A stretch of DNA of 64,000 nucleotides from Pseudomonadota bacterium (GTDB taxonomy: Bacteria; Pseudomonadota; Gammaproteobacteria; Burkholderiales; Burkholderiaceae_B). The translations under genes and the position numbers were made by a program. Every line of letters begins with the position of its first letter. Position 1 is the first letter of the stretch. Below the pieces are notes generated by a model. That model saw only the letters and a list, made by a program, of their open reading frames with translations, was not told where the DNA came from and did not search any database. The stretch spans positions 216,975 to 280,974 of the forward strand of contig JAEWEV010000025.1 in the NCBI GenBank assembly GCA_023389155.1, written 5' to 3'. This document shows, piece by piece, positions 46,599 through 56,494 of the stretch.

Positions 46599-46627
46599 CA
46601 AGCCCGCCAGTGCGGGCTTGTTTTTTT
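46599..46627 (+). terminator. Terminator after the TerC gene
   Basis: CAAGCCCGC and GCGGGCTTG form a 9-bp stem with a CAGT loop, followed by seven T. The rest of 46531-46841 (311 bp) holds no gene and must carry the sulfate-operon promoter. Confidence 0.9.
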
Positions 46628-46841
46628 GGCACCGGCATTTCTATCACAAACGCAATAATGACTGTATTGATGCGGCATCCGGTGATGAAAGTTTATTTCC
46701 TCCGCTTTGCCTGTTGCGGTTTTATATTGTTCCAGCGCATATCATTATCAGAATTTAATCGTTCGTCCTGACAGTCTGATTCTCTACACTGAACCCACTT
46801 TCAATCATTCTTGTTTCACTGTTGACAGACAAAGGCCGTCC

Positions 46842-47858
46842 ATGACTTCCGTATCCACATTTCTTCGCAACGTGACTGTTGCTGCATTCTCCCTTGCCGC
46901 CCTGTCCTCTGCCGCTCAGGCAAAAGACATCACGCTGCTTAACGTATCGTACGATCCGACACGTGAGCTGTACCAGGAAATCGACGGGGTTTTCGCCAAA
47001 CAGTGGAAAGAGAAAACCGGCGACAATCTGACCATCAAACAGTCCCATGGCGGCTCGGGCTCTCAGGCCCGTTCGGTGGACAACGGGCTGGATGCAGATG
47101 TCGTCACGCTTGCGCTGGCTATCGATATCAACACCATTGCACGCAAAAGCAAGCGTATCAATGAAGACTGGGAAGCCAAATTCCCTCACAACAGCACTCC
47201 CTTTACGTCGACGATCGTGTTTCTGGTACGCAAGGGCAATCCCAAAGGCATCAAGGACTGGGGCGATCTGATCAAACCTGATATACAGGTTATTACCCCG
47301 AACCCTAAAACATCTGGCGGCGCACGCTGGAATTACCTGGCGGCCTATGCCTGGGCCAAGGCACAGCCTGATGCGACAGAGGATACGGCCAAACAATATC
47401 TGAAGGATTTGTACAGTCATGTTCCCGTACTGGATTCAGGAGCGCGCGGCTCTACCCTGACTTTCGTCCAACGCCAGATCGGCGATGTGCTGCTGGCTTG
47501 GGAGAATGAGGCTTTCCTGGCCCAAAAAGAGCTGGGCGAGGGGCAATTTGACATTGTCGTGCCTTCACTTTCGATTTTGGCAGAACCGCCTGTGGCAATT
47601 GTCGACAAAGTGGTGGACAAACGTGGCACCCGCGATGTTGCCACCGCCTATCTGAATTTTCTGTACACGCCTGAAGCGCAACGCGTTGCCATCAAGAACT
47701 TTTATCGTCCGACTGATCCCGCGCTGGACGCCGAGGCCGGCAAAGTCTTTCCTCCGGTCAAAACCATTTCCATCGCAGATCTGGGCGGCTGGGATGAGGC
47801 AAGTAGCAAACACTTTGCCGATGGCGCCATATTCGATCAGATTTATCTGAAGAAATAA
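46842..47858 (+). CDS. sbp: Periplasmic sulfate-binding protein
   Basis: 338 residues. ATG at 46842 gives a proper signal peptide with cleavage near AQA-KDITLLNV. Sulfate-binding family signs are VSYDPTRELYQ, QSHGGSGSQARSV and the PKTSGGARWNYLAA block that wraps the oxyanion. It opens the operon sbp-cysT-cysW-cysA, feeding sulfate (or thiosulfate) to the ABC permease. In proteobacteria such operons answer to CysB and sulfur starvation; I cannot point to an exact CysB site. Confidence 0.95.
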   Translation: MTSVSTFLRNVTVAAFSLAALSSAAQAKDITLLNVSYDPTRELYQEIDGVFAKQWKEKTGDNLTIKQSHGGSGSQARSVDNGLDADVVTLALAIDINTIARKSKRINEDWEAKFPHNSTPFTSTIVFLVRKGNPKGIKDWGDLIKPDIQVITPNPKTSGGARWNYLAAYAWAKAQPDATEDTAKQYLKDLYSHVPVLDSGARGSTLTFVQRQIGDVLLAWENEAFLAQKELGEGQFDIVVPSLSILAEPPVAIVDKVVDKRGTRDVATAYLNFLYTPEAQRVAIKNFYRPTDPALDAEAGKVFPPVKTISIADLGGWDEASSKHFADGAIFDQIYLKK

Positions 47859-47883
47859 TGTGATTGATCACGAATAAACCGAA

Positions 47884-48720
47884 ATGACGCTGCTTCAAAA
47901 ACAATATTCAGTCCTGCCCGGCTTTGGTATTACGCTGGGCATTACCCTATTCTGGCTTAGCCTGGTTGTGCTGATCCCCTTTGCGGTCCTGTTTGGCTGG
48001 ACCGCACAGCTAGGGCTGTCGGGTTTCATTAATACGATCTGGGACGAACGGGTCATCCGCTCCCTCTATGTCACATTCGGCTCATCTGTGATCGCCGTAA
48101 TGATCAACGTGGTATTCGGGCTAATCACCGCGTGGGTACTGGTCAGATACGATTTCCCGGGAAAGAAAATCATCGATGCCTTTATCGATCTGCCTTTTGC
48201 CCTGCCAACTGCAGTTGCCGGTATCGCTCTGACCACACTTTACGCGCCCAATGGACTGCTGGGCAGCCTGCTTGCGCCACTGGGTATCAAGGTAGCCTAC
48301 ACACCGACAGGTATTGTGATTGCGCTGATTTTCATCAGTCTGCCATTTATCGTACGTACCGTACAGCCCGTGCTTGAAGACCTTGAACCCGAACTTGAGG
48401 ATGCCGCAACCTGTCTTGGCGCAAGCCGCTGGCAGATATTTGCCCGCGTCATTTTCCCCGCCATTGCGCCGGCTTTGCTGACCGGCGCTGCAATGGCATT
48501 TGCCCGTGCAGCAGGCGAATACGGATCGGTCATTTTCATCGCCGGCAATATTCCCATGGTATCGGAAATCACACCGCTGCTGATTACCGCAAAACTTGAG
48601 CAGTCTGACTATACCGGTGCGACTGCCCTGGCCGTTCTGATGCTGCTGATTTCTTTTCTGGTGCTGTTGCTGATCAACCTGATCCAGCGCTGGAATAACA
48701 AACGCAACGGCATGAACTGA
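47884..48720 (+). CDS. cysT: Sulfate ABC transporter permease CysT (CysU)
   Basis: 278-residue inner-membrane permease with about six helices. LPGFGITLGITL near the N-terminus, DLPFALPTAVAGIAL, and the ATPase-contacting EAA motif EDAATCLGASRWQIF around 175. It lies 25 nt after sbp and 8 nt before cysW. CysT and CysW form the heterodimeric channel. Confidence 0.95.
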   Translation: MTLLQKQYSVLPGFGITLGITLFWLSLVVLIPFAVLFGWTAQLGLSGFINTIWDERVIRSLYVTFGSSVIAVMINVVFGLITAWVLVRYDFPGKKIIDAFIDLPFALPTAVAGIALTTLYAPNGLLGSLLAPLGIKVAYTPTGIVIALIFISLPFIVRTVQPVLEDLEPELEDAATCLGASRWQIFARVIFPAIAPALLTGAAMAFARAAGEYGSVIFIAGNIPMVSEITPLLITAKLEQSDYTGATALAVLMLLISFLVLLLINLIQRWNNKRNGMN

Positions 48721-48728
48721 GGCACCGC

Positions 48729-49652
48729 ATGAACATCAATTTTCGCCGTACCGAAACGCGCCGGATCCGCTATGTTCTGACGACCATCGCGCTGGTCTTT
48801 GTTTTGCTGTTTATCGCCCTGCCCATGTTCCTGGTTTTCGGAGAAGCACTGAGCAAAGGCTGGGCATTCTATCGCGAGACGCTGACACAGTCCGATGCCA
48901 TTTCGGCTATTTCCCTGACACTGCTGACTGCAGCCATCGCCGTTCCGCTGAACGTTATATTTGGTGTCGCCGCAGCGTGGGCCATAGCCCGCTTCGACTT
49001 CCGCGGCAAAAGCTTTCTGATCACGCTCATCGATCTTCCATTTTCTGTTTCACCCGTGGTCGCCGGTCTCATGTACCTGCTGCTCTTTGGCAACCAGACG
49101 GCACTTGGCGTTTGGCTTGACGGTCATGATCTGAAAATTATTTTTGCCGTTCCAGGCATTGTTCTGGCAACCACATTTGTCACCTTTCCCTTCGTCGCCC
49201 GCGAGCTGATTCCGCTCATGCAGTCTCAGGGATCAGAGGAGGAACAGGCGGCGCTGGTACTGGGCGCGGGCAGCCTGCAAACGCTATGGCATGTCACCCT
49301 GCCAAATATCAAGTGGGGACTGCTTTACGGCGTGATTCTGACCAACGCCAGGGCCATGGGCGAATTTGGCGCCGTCAGCGTTATTTCCGGTCACATACGC
49401 GGTGTCACCAATACCATTCCGCTACATGTGGAAATTCTTTATAACGAATTCAATATTGCCGGCGCATTTGTTTGCGCCTCCATTCTCGCTTTGCTGGCCA
49501 TTGTCACATTGGTAATCAAGTCTCTTATTGAATGGCAGCAGCTGCGTTCTCACCGACAATCCCTGCGTCGAAGCGGCATGGCAGCACTTGCCGTCACAGC
49601 TGACACACCCCAGCCCGCCCCGACCGCGCAAACATCACTGAGCCCGTTATGA
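48729..49652 (+). CDS. cysW: Sulfate ABC transporter permease CysW
   Basis: 307-residue second permease subunit, about six helices, with DLPFSVSPVVAGLMY and the EAA motif EEQAALVLGAGSLQTLW. The C-terminal 35 residues (Ser/Thr/Pro/Ala-rich) extend past the last helix and look disordered. Paired with CysT; ATPase CysA follows after 85 nt. Confidence 0.95.
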   Translation: MNINFRRTETRRIRYVLTTIALVFVLLFIALPMFLVFGEALSKGWAFYRETLTQSDAISAISLTLLTAAIAVPLNVIFGVAAAWAIARFDFRGKSFLITLIDLPFSVSPVVAGLMYLLLFGNQTALGVWLDGHDLKIIFAVPGIVLATTFVTFPFVARELIPLMQSQGSEEEQAALVLGAGSLQTLWHVTLPNIKWGLLYGVILTNARAMGEFGAVSVISGHIRGVTNTIPLHVEILYNEFNIAGAFVCASILALLAIVTLVIKSLIEWQQLRSHRQSLRRSGMAALAVTADTPQPAPTAQTSLSPL

Positions 49653-49737
49653 CAACTGGCATATTCCGCCATGGCAATGGCCCACTCGGCCCGGAAATCT
49701 GCAAATTGCGCCAACAAACTGAACAAGGAATCATATC

Positions 49738-50820
49738 GTGAGCATCGAAGTTCGACACATTACAAAAACCTTTGGTGACTTCAAAGCACTGGATGATATC
49801 AGTCTGCAAATTCATAGTGGCGAGCTTCTCGCGCTGCTTGGTCCTTCGGGTTGCGGCAAGACCACGCTGCTGAAAATCGTTGCAGGTCTTGAGCAGCCCG
49901 ATTCAGGCCAGCTCCTGTTCGAAGGCAGCGATGCCACCGACAAACACGTCACGGAACGCGGCATCGGCTTTGTTTTCCAGCACTATGCCCTGTTCCGTCA
50001 CATGACGGTTTTCGACAATATTGCATTCGGACTGTCCGTCAAACCTCGCCGCAGCCGGCCTTCCAAAGCGGTAATCCGCGACAAGGTACACCGGCTTCTG
50101 AAAATGGTGCAGCTGGACTGGCTGGCAGATGCCTATCCCGGCCAGCTGTCCGGCGGCCAGCGCCAGCGAATTGCGCTGGCCCGTTCTCTGGCAGTCGAGC
50201 CCCGGGTGCTGCTTCTGGATGAGCCTTTTGGTGCGCTGGATGCCAAGGTACGTAAGGATCTGCGTCGCTGGCTGCGTCAGCTCCACGACGAGATTCATCT
50301 GACAAGCATTTTTGTGACCCACGATCAGGAAGAGGCGCTGGAAGTGTCTGATCGCGTGGTCGTCATGAATCACGGTCACGTCGAGCAGATTGGCACACCC
50401 GATGATATCTATGAACATCCCGCCAGCGCATTCGTGACGCAATTTCTGGGCGATGTCAATCTGTTTCACGGGCGCATCCAGGACGAGAATTTTACCAGCG
50501 GCGACTTTTCGCAACCGCTGTCCGAGAGTCATCTACGGGGGGCGACCGATGACGAAGTCACAGCCTATATCCGTCCGCATGATATTGAACTGACCCAGAG
50601 TGCCGACAACGCGCTGGACAGGGGCCGTATCGATCATGTGCACGCTATTGGGCCAGTCGTACGTCTGGAATTGGAAACCCAGGGCTCCGGCCACCCCGTG
50701 GAAGTCGTGATGACAAGAGAACGCTACCGCCTGCTCGGCCTGAATCCCGGTGACACCGTATACATCAAGCCAAGAAAAATGGCAGTATTCAGTCGCGGCC
50801 CGGAAAAAACGGCTGCCTGA
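49738..50820 (+). CDS. cysA: Sulfate/thiosulfate ABC transporter ATPase CysA
   Basis: 360 residues, GTG start at 49738 with AAGGAA upstream. ATPase domain: Walker A GPSGCGKTT, signature LSGGQRQRIALARSL, Walker B LLLDEPFGALD; C-terminal TOBE-like regulatory domain (about 240-350) with AYIRPHDIE. Couples ATP hydrolysis to sulfate import with CysT/CysW/Sbp. Last gene of the operon, convergent with cysN. Confidence 0.96.
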   Translation: MSIEVRHITKTFGDFKALDDISLQIHSGELLALLGPSGCGKTTLLKIVAGLEQPDSGQLLFEGSDATDKHVTERGIGFVFQHYALFRHMTVFDNIAFGLSVKPRRSRPSKAVIRDKVHRLLKMVQLDWLADAYPGQLSGGQRQRIALARSLAVEPRVLLLDEPFGALDAKVRKDLRRWLRQLHDEIHLTSIFVTHDQEEALEVSDRVVVMNHGHVEQIGTPDDIYEHPASAFVTQFLGDVNLFHGRIQDENFTSGDFSQPLSESHLRGATDDEVTAYIRPHDIELTQSADNALDRGRIDHVHAIGPVVRLELETQGSGHPVEVVMTRERYRLLGLNPGDTVYIKPRKMAVFSRGPEKTAA

Positions 50821-51175
50821 AGGGAACACAGGCGGTAGTAATGCGCTGTTGGCTCACAAGATCATGATGTGACAGATCCTGACAGTGAGAATCTGGCGGA
50901 TGGATCGTGAATACGTGGTCTTGTCCGGACGGCTCTGAGCGAAAAATCTTAATCTGATGATATTAATCTGATAATCATAAGCTGGCACTCTTGACTGAGT
51001 GGCTCTGCTTAATTCTGGCTGGCTGATCTTGACCGTAATGACCTGAGAACCTTGGTTGTCCCGTTGTGACAGATCTCTGTCGCCAGACGTTACGACAGTC
51101 GTCATTACAGAACAGACTCGTCAGCCCACCCCCATTGAAGGTGTGAACAGACGGGTCTGCCGGATACTGGCAGGA
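50821..51175. other. Convergent intergenic region cysA/cysN with short direct repeat
   Basis: 355 bp with no gene. TTAATCTGAT occurs twice at 50949-50958 and 50963-50972, and TGAC/CTGG words recur through the stretch. No classical terminator stem with T-run is visible for either flanking operon. Confidence 0.5.
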
Positions 51176-52477
51176 TCAGGTGCCAGCCTTGATAATGCCT
51201 GCGGCAACCGTGTTGTTGCTGACTTCATCGATAAGGATGAAGGAACCGGTCACCGTATTGTCTTCGTAGCTGTCGGTCACCAGCGGTTTTTGCAGGGTCA
51301 GCTGCACCTGGCCGATGTCGTTAAGGCGCAATTGCTCGCTGCCGCTTTCATTAAGCAGCGTTTTCACATCCAGTACCTTGTCAATTTTGCTGACTCGCAC
51401 CGGGATAGAGGCAAAAGTATGGCGCATCAGGTATTTGCGTTGCTGATCCAGCGGATCCGTATCGAACCAGCACAGATCCGCTTCGATGGCGCGTTTTGGC
51501 TCCACCGATGCCTGCGCAGCAACAAAAATATCACCGCGCGATACATCGATATCCCGATCAAGACTGATCGTCAGCACGTCACCCGTTGCGGCCAATTCCA
51601 AGGGACCATCCGGTCCCAGAATTTCTGTTACGACCGCGTTCTGATTGGCAGGCAACACCTTGACCGTTTGTCCCACTTGCAGTTGTCCTCCTGCCACTTT
51701 GCCCATATAACCACGGAAATCGTCGGCCTGCGCGCCATCCTGACGCACCACGAGCTGCACGGGAAAACGAAGGGCATGTGTATCCCCGTCGCCTGGCTGC
51801 GCCAGTTCTATCGATTCGAGAATCGACAGCAAAGGTGATCCCTGATACCAGGGCATCTGTTCACTACGGAACACAACGTTATCACCCCCAAGCGCAGACA
51901 CCGGAATGTAATGAATGTCCTGGAGCCCGAGCTGGGCGGCCAGACCAGCATAGGCATCACGGATTTTTTCAAATCGCACCTGATCAAAATCGATCAGATC
52001 CATCTTGTTGACAGCAACAACAATATGACGGATGCCAAGCAGGCGCAACAGAGCACTATGCCGACGCGTCTGGGCTAGTAACGTCACATTGTTCTGCTCG
52101 TCAAGTGCGCGTATAGGGTCGATCAGCACAATCGCGGCATCGGCCGTGGACGCGCCCGTTACCATATTGCGAGTGTATTGTTCATGTCCCGGCGTATCGG
52201 CGATAATAAACTTGCGCTTCGCCGTAGAGAAGTAGCGATACGCTACGTCAATCGTAATTCCCTGTTCCCTCTCGGCTTCCAGACCGTCAGTCAGTAAGGC
52301 CAGGTCGATCTGCTCGCCTACTGTACGCTTATGTTTGGCATTACGTACCGCCAGCAGCTGATCACTCAGGATCGACTTGCTGTCAAACAGCAGGCGCCCG
52401 ATCAGTGTACTTTTCCCATCGTCGACCGATCCGGCAGTAATAAAGCGCAGCAATCCGTTTGTATTTGCAGTTGTCAT
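51176..52477 (-). CDS. cysN: Sulfate adenylyltransferase large subunit
   Basis: 433-residue GTPase subunit of ATP sulfurylase, coupling GTP hydrolysis to APS formation. EF-Tu-like G motifs: GSVDDGKST (G1), DTPGHEQYTRN (G3), NKMDLIDF (G4), then beta-barrel domains. There is no fused APS kinase domain and no cysC nearby. Third gene of cysH-cysD-cysN, 19 nt after cysD. Confidence 0.96.
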   Translation of the reverse strand: MTTANTNGLLRFITAGSVDDGKSTLIGRLLFDSKSILSDQLLAVRNAKHKRTVGEQIDLALLTDGLEAEREQGITIDVAYRYFSTAKRKFIIADTPGHEQYTRNMVTGASTADAAIVLIDPIRALDEQNNVTLLAQTRRHSALLRLLGIRHIVVAVNKMDLIDFDQVRFEKIRDAYAGLAAQLGLQDIHYIPVSALGGDNVVFRSEQMPWYQGSPLLSILESIELAQPGDGDTHALRFPVQLVVRQDGAQADDFRGYMGKVAGGQLQVGQTVKVLPANQNAVVTEILGPDGPLELAATGDVLTISLDRDIDVSRGDIFVAAQASVEPKRAIEADLCWFDTDPLDQQRKYLMRHTFASIPVRVSKIDKVLDVKTLLNESGSEQLRLNDIGQVQLTLQKPLVTDSYEDNTVTGSFILIDEVSNNTVAAGIIKAGT

Positions 52478-52496
52478 AATTATTCGTCCTGGTAAT

Positions 52497-53447
52497 TCAG
52501 AAGTAGCCTTCTTTTTTGCGTTTTTCCATCGACGCCTCGCTCACCTGATCATCCATGCGCGTCGCTCCCCTTTCGGTAATTTCGGCAATCGCTGTCTCAC
52601 GAATGATATCGGCAGGCGTTCCAGCCGTACTGGCAACTGGACATGTACAGCTGATATCGCCCACGGTCCTGAAACGCACACTGACCACTTCGCTTTGCTC
52701 GTGATCCTGCTTGGGCGTAAGCGGTGTGACGGGTACCAGAAGTTGATTGCGGCGCACGATTTCCCGGTCATGGGCATAATAAATCTCGGGCAGCGCGAGC
52801 TTTTCCTGTTCGATGTACTGCCAGATATCCAGTTCTGTCCAGTTAGAAATGGGAAATACGCGAATCTGCTCTCCGGGATGCACCCGAGCGTTATAGAGTT
52901 CCCACAGCTCAGGGCGCTGCGCCTTGGGATCCCACTGACCAAATTCGTCGCGAAAGGAAAAAATGCGTTCCTTGGCGCGGGCTTTTTCTTCATCACGGCG
53001 CGCGCCGCCCATCAGCGTGTCAAAACCATGAGCAGAGATGGTTTCAAGAAGAGTGACCGCCTGTACCGCATTGCGCGAATCGTTTTCACGACGCAGCCTT
53101 ACCGTGCCCTTGCGAATGGAATCCTCGACATGCCCCACCACGAGTCTGAGCTTCTCTTTCTCAACCAGTTCATCGCGAAAGCGGATCACTTCGGGATAGT
53201 TATGACCTGTGTCGATATGCACCAGCGGAAATGGCAGAATCGAAGGGCGGTGTCCCAAACGGAACGCCTTGCGCGCCAGGTGAAGTAATACGACAGAATC
53301 TTTTCCGCCTGAAAACAGCAAGGCGGGAGAATGACTTTGTGCGTACACTTCCCGGATGATATAGATGGATTCGGCCTCAAGCCTTTTCAAATGGGCAGTA
53401 TGCAACAGTGTGTCGTGGTGATTGATCGAACCGGATAACGTATCCAT
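52497..53447 (-). CDS. cysD: Sulfate adenylyltransferase small subunit
   Basis: 316 residues from the ATG at 53447 (family start MDTL then HLKRLEAESI). PP-loop LFSGGKDSVVLLHL near residue 42-55 identifies the catalytic subunit that makes APS from sulfate and ATP. The C-terminus carries the typical R-x-x-D-D-Q-x-x-x-A-S-M-E-x-K-K-x-x-G-Y-F. It follows cysH by 55 nt and precedes cysN by 19 nt. Confidence 0.96.
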   Translation of the reverse strand: MDTLSGSINHHDTLLHTAHLKRLEAESIYIIREVYAQSHSPALLFSGGKDSVVLLHLARKAFRLGHRPSILPFPLVHIDTGHNYPEVIRFRDELVEKEKLRLVVGHVEDSIRKGTVRLRRENDSRNAVQAVTLLETISAHGFDTLMGGARRDEEKARAKERIFSFRDEFGQWDPKAQRPELWELYNARVHPGEQIRVFPISNWTELDIWQYIEQEKLALPEIYYAHDREIVRRNQLLVPVTPLTPKQDHEQSEVVSVRFRTVGDISCTCPVASTAGTPADIIRETAIAEITERGATRMDDQVSEASMEKRKKEGYF

Positions 53448-53502
53448 AGCTAGTGTATTCCCTGATGATTTGTGTATGTCAACACGCACGGGCGTATCTA
53501 TT

Positions 53503-54312
53503 TCAGTTGTGAACGTGCAGGCCGCACTCGCGATTATTCTGGTTTTCCCACCACCATCGACCCGCACGTGGATCTTCGCCCTCGCGAACCGCCTTGGTAC
53601 AGGGTTCACAGCCTATGCTTGGATAGCCCTGATAATGCAGCGCATTCACAGGAACTTCGTACTGCTCGACATAGGCCCAGACTTCCTGCTCAGACCAGTC
53701 AAATAACGGGTTGTATTTAGCGATTCCCCGAGCGGTATCCTCTTCTGCCAACGCCAGTTGCGTGCGCGTCACTGACTGTTCGCGGCGCTGGCCGGTAATC
53801 CATGAGTCCGCCACAGCCAGCGCCGCGGTCAGGGGAGCCACCTTGCGTATATTGCAGCACACCTTGCGCGCCTGCAGGCTTTCATAAAATCCGTTAAGAC
53901 CATATTCTTCGATATAGGCCTGCACCGAAGAAGCATCCGGCGTATAGATCGCCAACGGGGTACCATAGCGCTGCTGGATTTCATCCAGCAGCGTCAGCGT
54001 TTCGGCAGGTAAGCGCCCGGTTTCCAGCGTAAAAATGTCAATATTGTCGGCGACATCCTGATCGTTATCGCGCAGTATTACATCTGTAATAACCATATCT
54101 TCTGCCGACAAACTTGATGCAAGTCGAACCCGCTTATGCTTTTTTGCAATATCACGCAGGCGTTCGCGCAGTACCCGGCACTTTTCTTCAAGTGCGGCCT
54201 GATCCAGTATCCGCCTTGGTGGTGACCACAGAATCGGGCGTTCAAATACCGATACTGTGCCGGTTTCAGCAGAGGTAAAAGCCATCATTCGTCCATCCAT
54301 TGGGTAGCTCAT
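53503..54312 (-). CDS. cysH: APS reductase (CysH, iron-sulfur type)
   Basis: Up to 269 residues; several in-frame ATGs at the 5' end leave the start uncertain (residue 1, 5, 9 or 10). Modified PP-loop SSLSAEDMV, two Fe-S cysteine pairs (CC in KVCCNIRK and C-x-x-C in GCEPC) and the catalytic C-terminal E-C-G-L-H. The Cys pairs mark an assimilatory APS reductase (thioredoxin-dependent) that reduces APS straight to sulfite, consistent with the absence of cysC. First gene of cysH-cysD-cysN; the sulfite reductase gene is not in this cluster. Confidence 0.94.
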   Translation of the reverse strand: MSYPMDGRMMAFTSAETGTVSVFERPILWSPPRRILDQAALEEKCRVLRERLRDIAKKHKRVRLASSLSAEDMVITDVILRDNDQDVADNIDIFTLETGRLPAETLTLLDEIQQRYGTPLAIYTPDASSVQAYIEEYGLNGFYESLQARKVCCNIRKVAPLTAALAVADSWITGQRREQSVTRTQLALAEEDTARGIAKYNPLFDWSEQEVWAYVEQYEVPVNALHYQGYPSIGCEPCTKAVREGEDPRAGRWWWENQNNRECGLHVHN

Positions 54313-54725
54313 GGTCGATTAGCGACCACGCTACTTCAGTAAGGACACATCTTATCGGCTCGCTCGTCGATTAAGAACGAATAAATATGTCTTTATTTAT
54401 AGATCATGGATATAAACAACTGAGGCAAGCCAGCAGAATAGTTGTAAGACCACAGCCAGCCGGCTCATAAACGACTGTTCTATGACGTCCGGATAAGTGC
54501 GATTACAAGTGTAATGAAGCGCATGATACGTGGTGCGTATGAGACGCGGAATGCAGAGTGGCGCTCGCTTTGTACTGCATACTGTTGGCTGATTATTGCG
54601 TATGGCCCCTGCTTGATGGTTGCAGGATTTATGATTTCCCGAAGAAATAATCATATACGCTATCAGCATAAGAACCGGATGTGATTGCGTCCGTGCCCGC
54701 TAAATGTGATAAACGCAGACGGTGC
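54313..54725. other. Intergenic region upstream of cysH
   Basis: 413 bp between the end of the GMC oxidoreductase gene and cysH, both minus-strand. AT-rich near cysH, with an imperfect inverted repeat AATAAATATG/CTTTATTTAT around 54380-54399, a candidate site for a sulfur regulator such as CysB. A 90-codon minus-strand frame here lacks a ribosome-binding site or family features. Confidence 0.4.
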
Positions 54726-56339
54726 CTAATAATCATTCAGGATCAGCTGGGCACCTTTTTCAGCAATAAGCATGGCTGGCGCATTGGTGTTTCCGGATGT
54801 GATGGTCGGCATGACCGAAGCGTCTATCACGCGCAGCCTGTTCACGCCGTGCACGCGCAGACTGGCATCAACCACAGCCATATCGTCATTGCCCATCCTG
54901 CATGTACCCACCGGATGAAAAATGGTGGTACCAATATTGCTCGCAGCCCGGATCAGATCGTCATCGGTCTTTGCCAGCGGCCCAGGTCGAAGCTCCTGGG
55001 GATTGTATTTTTCCAGCGCAGCCTGCTCAGCGATGCGCCGGGTAAGGTGGATACTTTCCAGCGCCACCTGTACATCCTCGTCGGTACTCAGATAATTACA
55101 CAGGATATCCGGTTTGTCTTCGATCGACGGAGACAAAATTGATACCGTGCCACGGCTCGTGGGTCGGATGTTGCAGACCGATGCCGTAAATGCAGGAAAC
55201 GGATGCAGACCGTCACCGAATTTTTCCAGCGACAGTGGCTGCACATGATATTCCACGTTGGCGCGCTGTTGCCGGGGCGACGAACGCGCAAATATTCCCA
55301 GTTGTGACGGCGCCATGGTCAGCGGTCCTTTTTTCAGGAAAGCGTATTGCAATCCCATCAGCGCCTTCGCCAGTGGCGAGCGCATCATGGTATTGAGCGT
55401 TAGCGCTTTTTCGACTTTGTATATCATGCGCAGTTGCAGATGATCCTGAAGATTGCGGCCAACGCCTGGCAAGTGATGGATTAGCGGAATGCCAAGTGCA
55501 TTCATGAGATCGCCGGAACCAATGCCCGAACGTTGCAGAATCTGTACCGAGCCGATGGCACCTGCACAGAGTATTACCTCTCGTTTGGCAGTGGCATGGA
55601 AAAAATGATTGTTGTGCCGAAAGCTCAATCCGCGTGCATTACGATCCTGGATACTGAGACGGTCGATCATCGCATTTGTGATAATTGTCAGATTTTCGCG
55701 TTCTTTGACCGGTGTCAGGAATGCGGTAGACGCACTGAATCGCACTCCCCTTTTTTGCGTAACCTGGAAATATGAAGACCCTTCGTTGTTACCACAGTTG
55801 AAATCTTCTATTTTTGGAATGCCCGCCTCTTCGGCGGCCTGTCGAAACGCATCAAGTATATCCCAGTGCAACCGCTGCTTCTCGACACGCAGCTCACCAT
55901 GCCCACCGTGAAAGGCAGAATCCCCCTGATAGTGATGCTCAAATTTCCGAAATAGCGGCAGTACATCGTCCCAACCCCAACCGGGATTGCCTGCCGCCTT
56001 CCAGCCGTCATAGTCCTCGCGCTGCCCTCGCATATAAATCATGCCGTTGATTGCAGAGCTGCCACCAAGCACACGACCGCGTGGATAGGCGATGCTGCGT
56101 CCGTTCAGGCCTGCATCGGCATGCGTGGTGAAACACCAATCGGTATTGGGATTGCCAATACAGTAGAGATAACCGACAGGAATGTGCAGCCAGCGCCAGT
56201 TGTCATCGCCGCCGGCTTCAAGCAGCAGCACACGACAGGCGGAATCGGCGGATAGACGATTGGCCAGCAGGCAGCCAGCCGAACCGGCACCCGCAATGAT
56301 GTAATCGAATTCCCCGTACAGCGTTGTTGTCTCTGACAT
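54726..56339 (-). CDS. GMC-family FAD oxidoreductase (choline dehydrogenase-like)
   Basis: 537 residues. Rossmann FAD motif D-Y-I-I-A-G-A-G-S-A-G at residues about 12-22, GRVLGGSSAINGMIYMRG (PROSITE GMC signature 1), CAGAIGSVQILQRSGIG (signature 2), and the C-terminal catalytic region HPVGTCRMG and NTNAPAML with the active-site His/Asn pair. Uses FAD to oxidise an alcohol substrate that cannot be told from sequence. Single gene; the nearest minus-strand neighbour is a hydroxyacid dehydrogenase 156 nt upstream. Confidence 0.9.
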   Translation of the reverse strand: MSETTTLYGEFDYIIAGAGSAGCLLANRLSADSACRVLLLEAGGDDNWRWLHIPVGYLYCIGNPNTDWCFTTHADAGLNGRSIAYPRGRVLGGSSAINGMIYMRGQREDYDGWKAAGNPGWGWDDVLPLFRKFEHHYQGDSAFHGGHGELRVEKQRLHWDILDAFRQAAEEAGIPKIEDFNCGNNEGSSYFQVTQKRGVRFSASTAFLTPVKERENLTIITNAMIDRLSIQDRNARGLSFRHNNHFFHATAKREVILCAGAIGSVQILQRSGIGSGDLMNALGIPLIHHLPGVGRNLQDHLQLRMIYKVEKALTLNTMMRSPLAKALMGLQYAFLKKGPLTMAPSQLGIFARSSPRQQRANVEYHVQPLSLEKFGDGLHPFPAFTASVCNIRPTSRGTVSILSPSIEDKPDILCNYLSTDEDVQVALESIHLTRRIAEQAALEKYNPQELRPGPLAKTDDDLIRAASNIGTTIFHPVGTCRMGNDDMAVVDASLRVHGVNRLRVIDASVMPTITSGNTNAPAMLIAEKGAQLILNDY

Positions 56340-56494
56340 GCTCCACTCTGCTTTTTATTATTTGTTATTTTTTATCGGCCATTCGTCTGAATAGTCCTTC
56401 TGATTGATTATTGAAAATATTCGTCGCCTTGGCAACGCGTATTTCTACCTATTCCAACAAACGGCCTTTAGGCAAAAGCAAATGACGTAGCAGA

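Noticed and set aside
54397..54669. 90-codon minus-strand frame upstream of cysH
   Set aside because: No ribosome-binding site or recognisable features; lies in the regulatory region.
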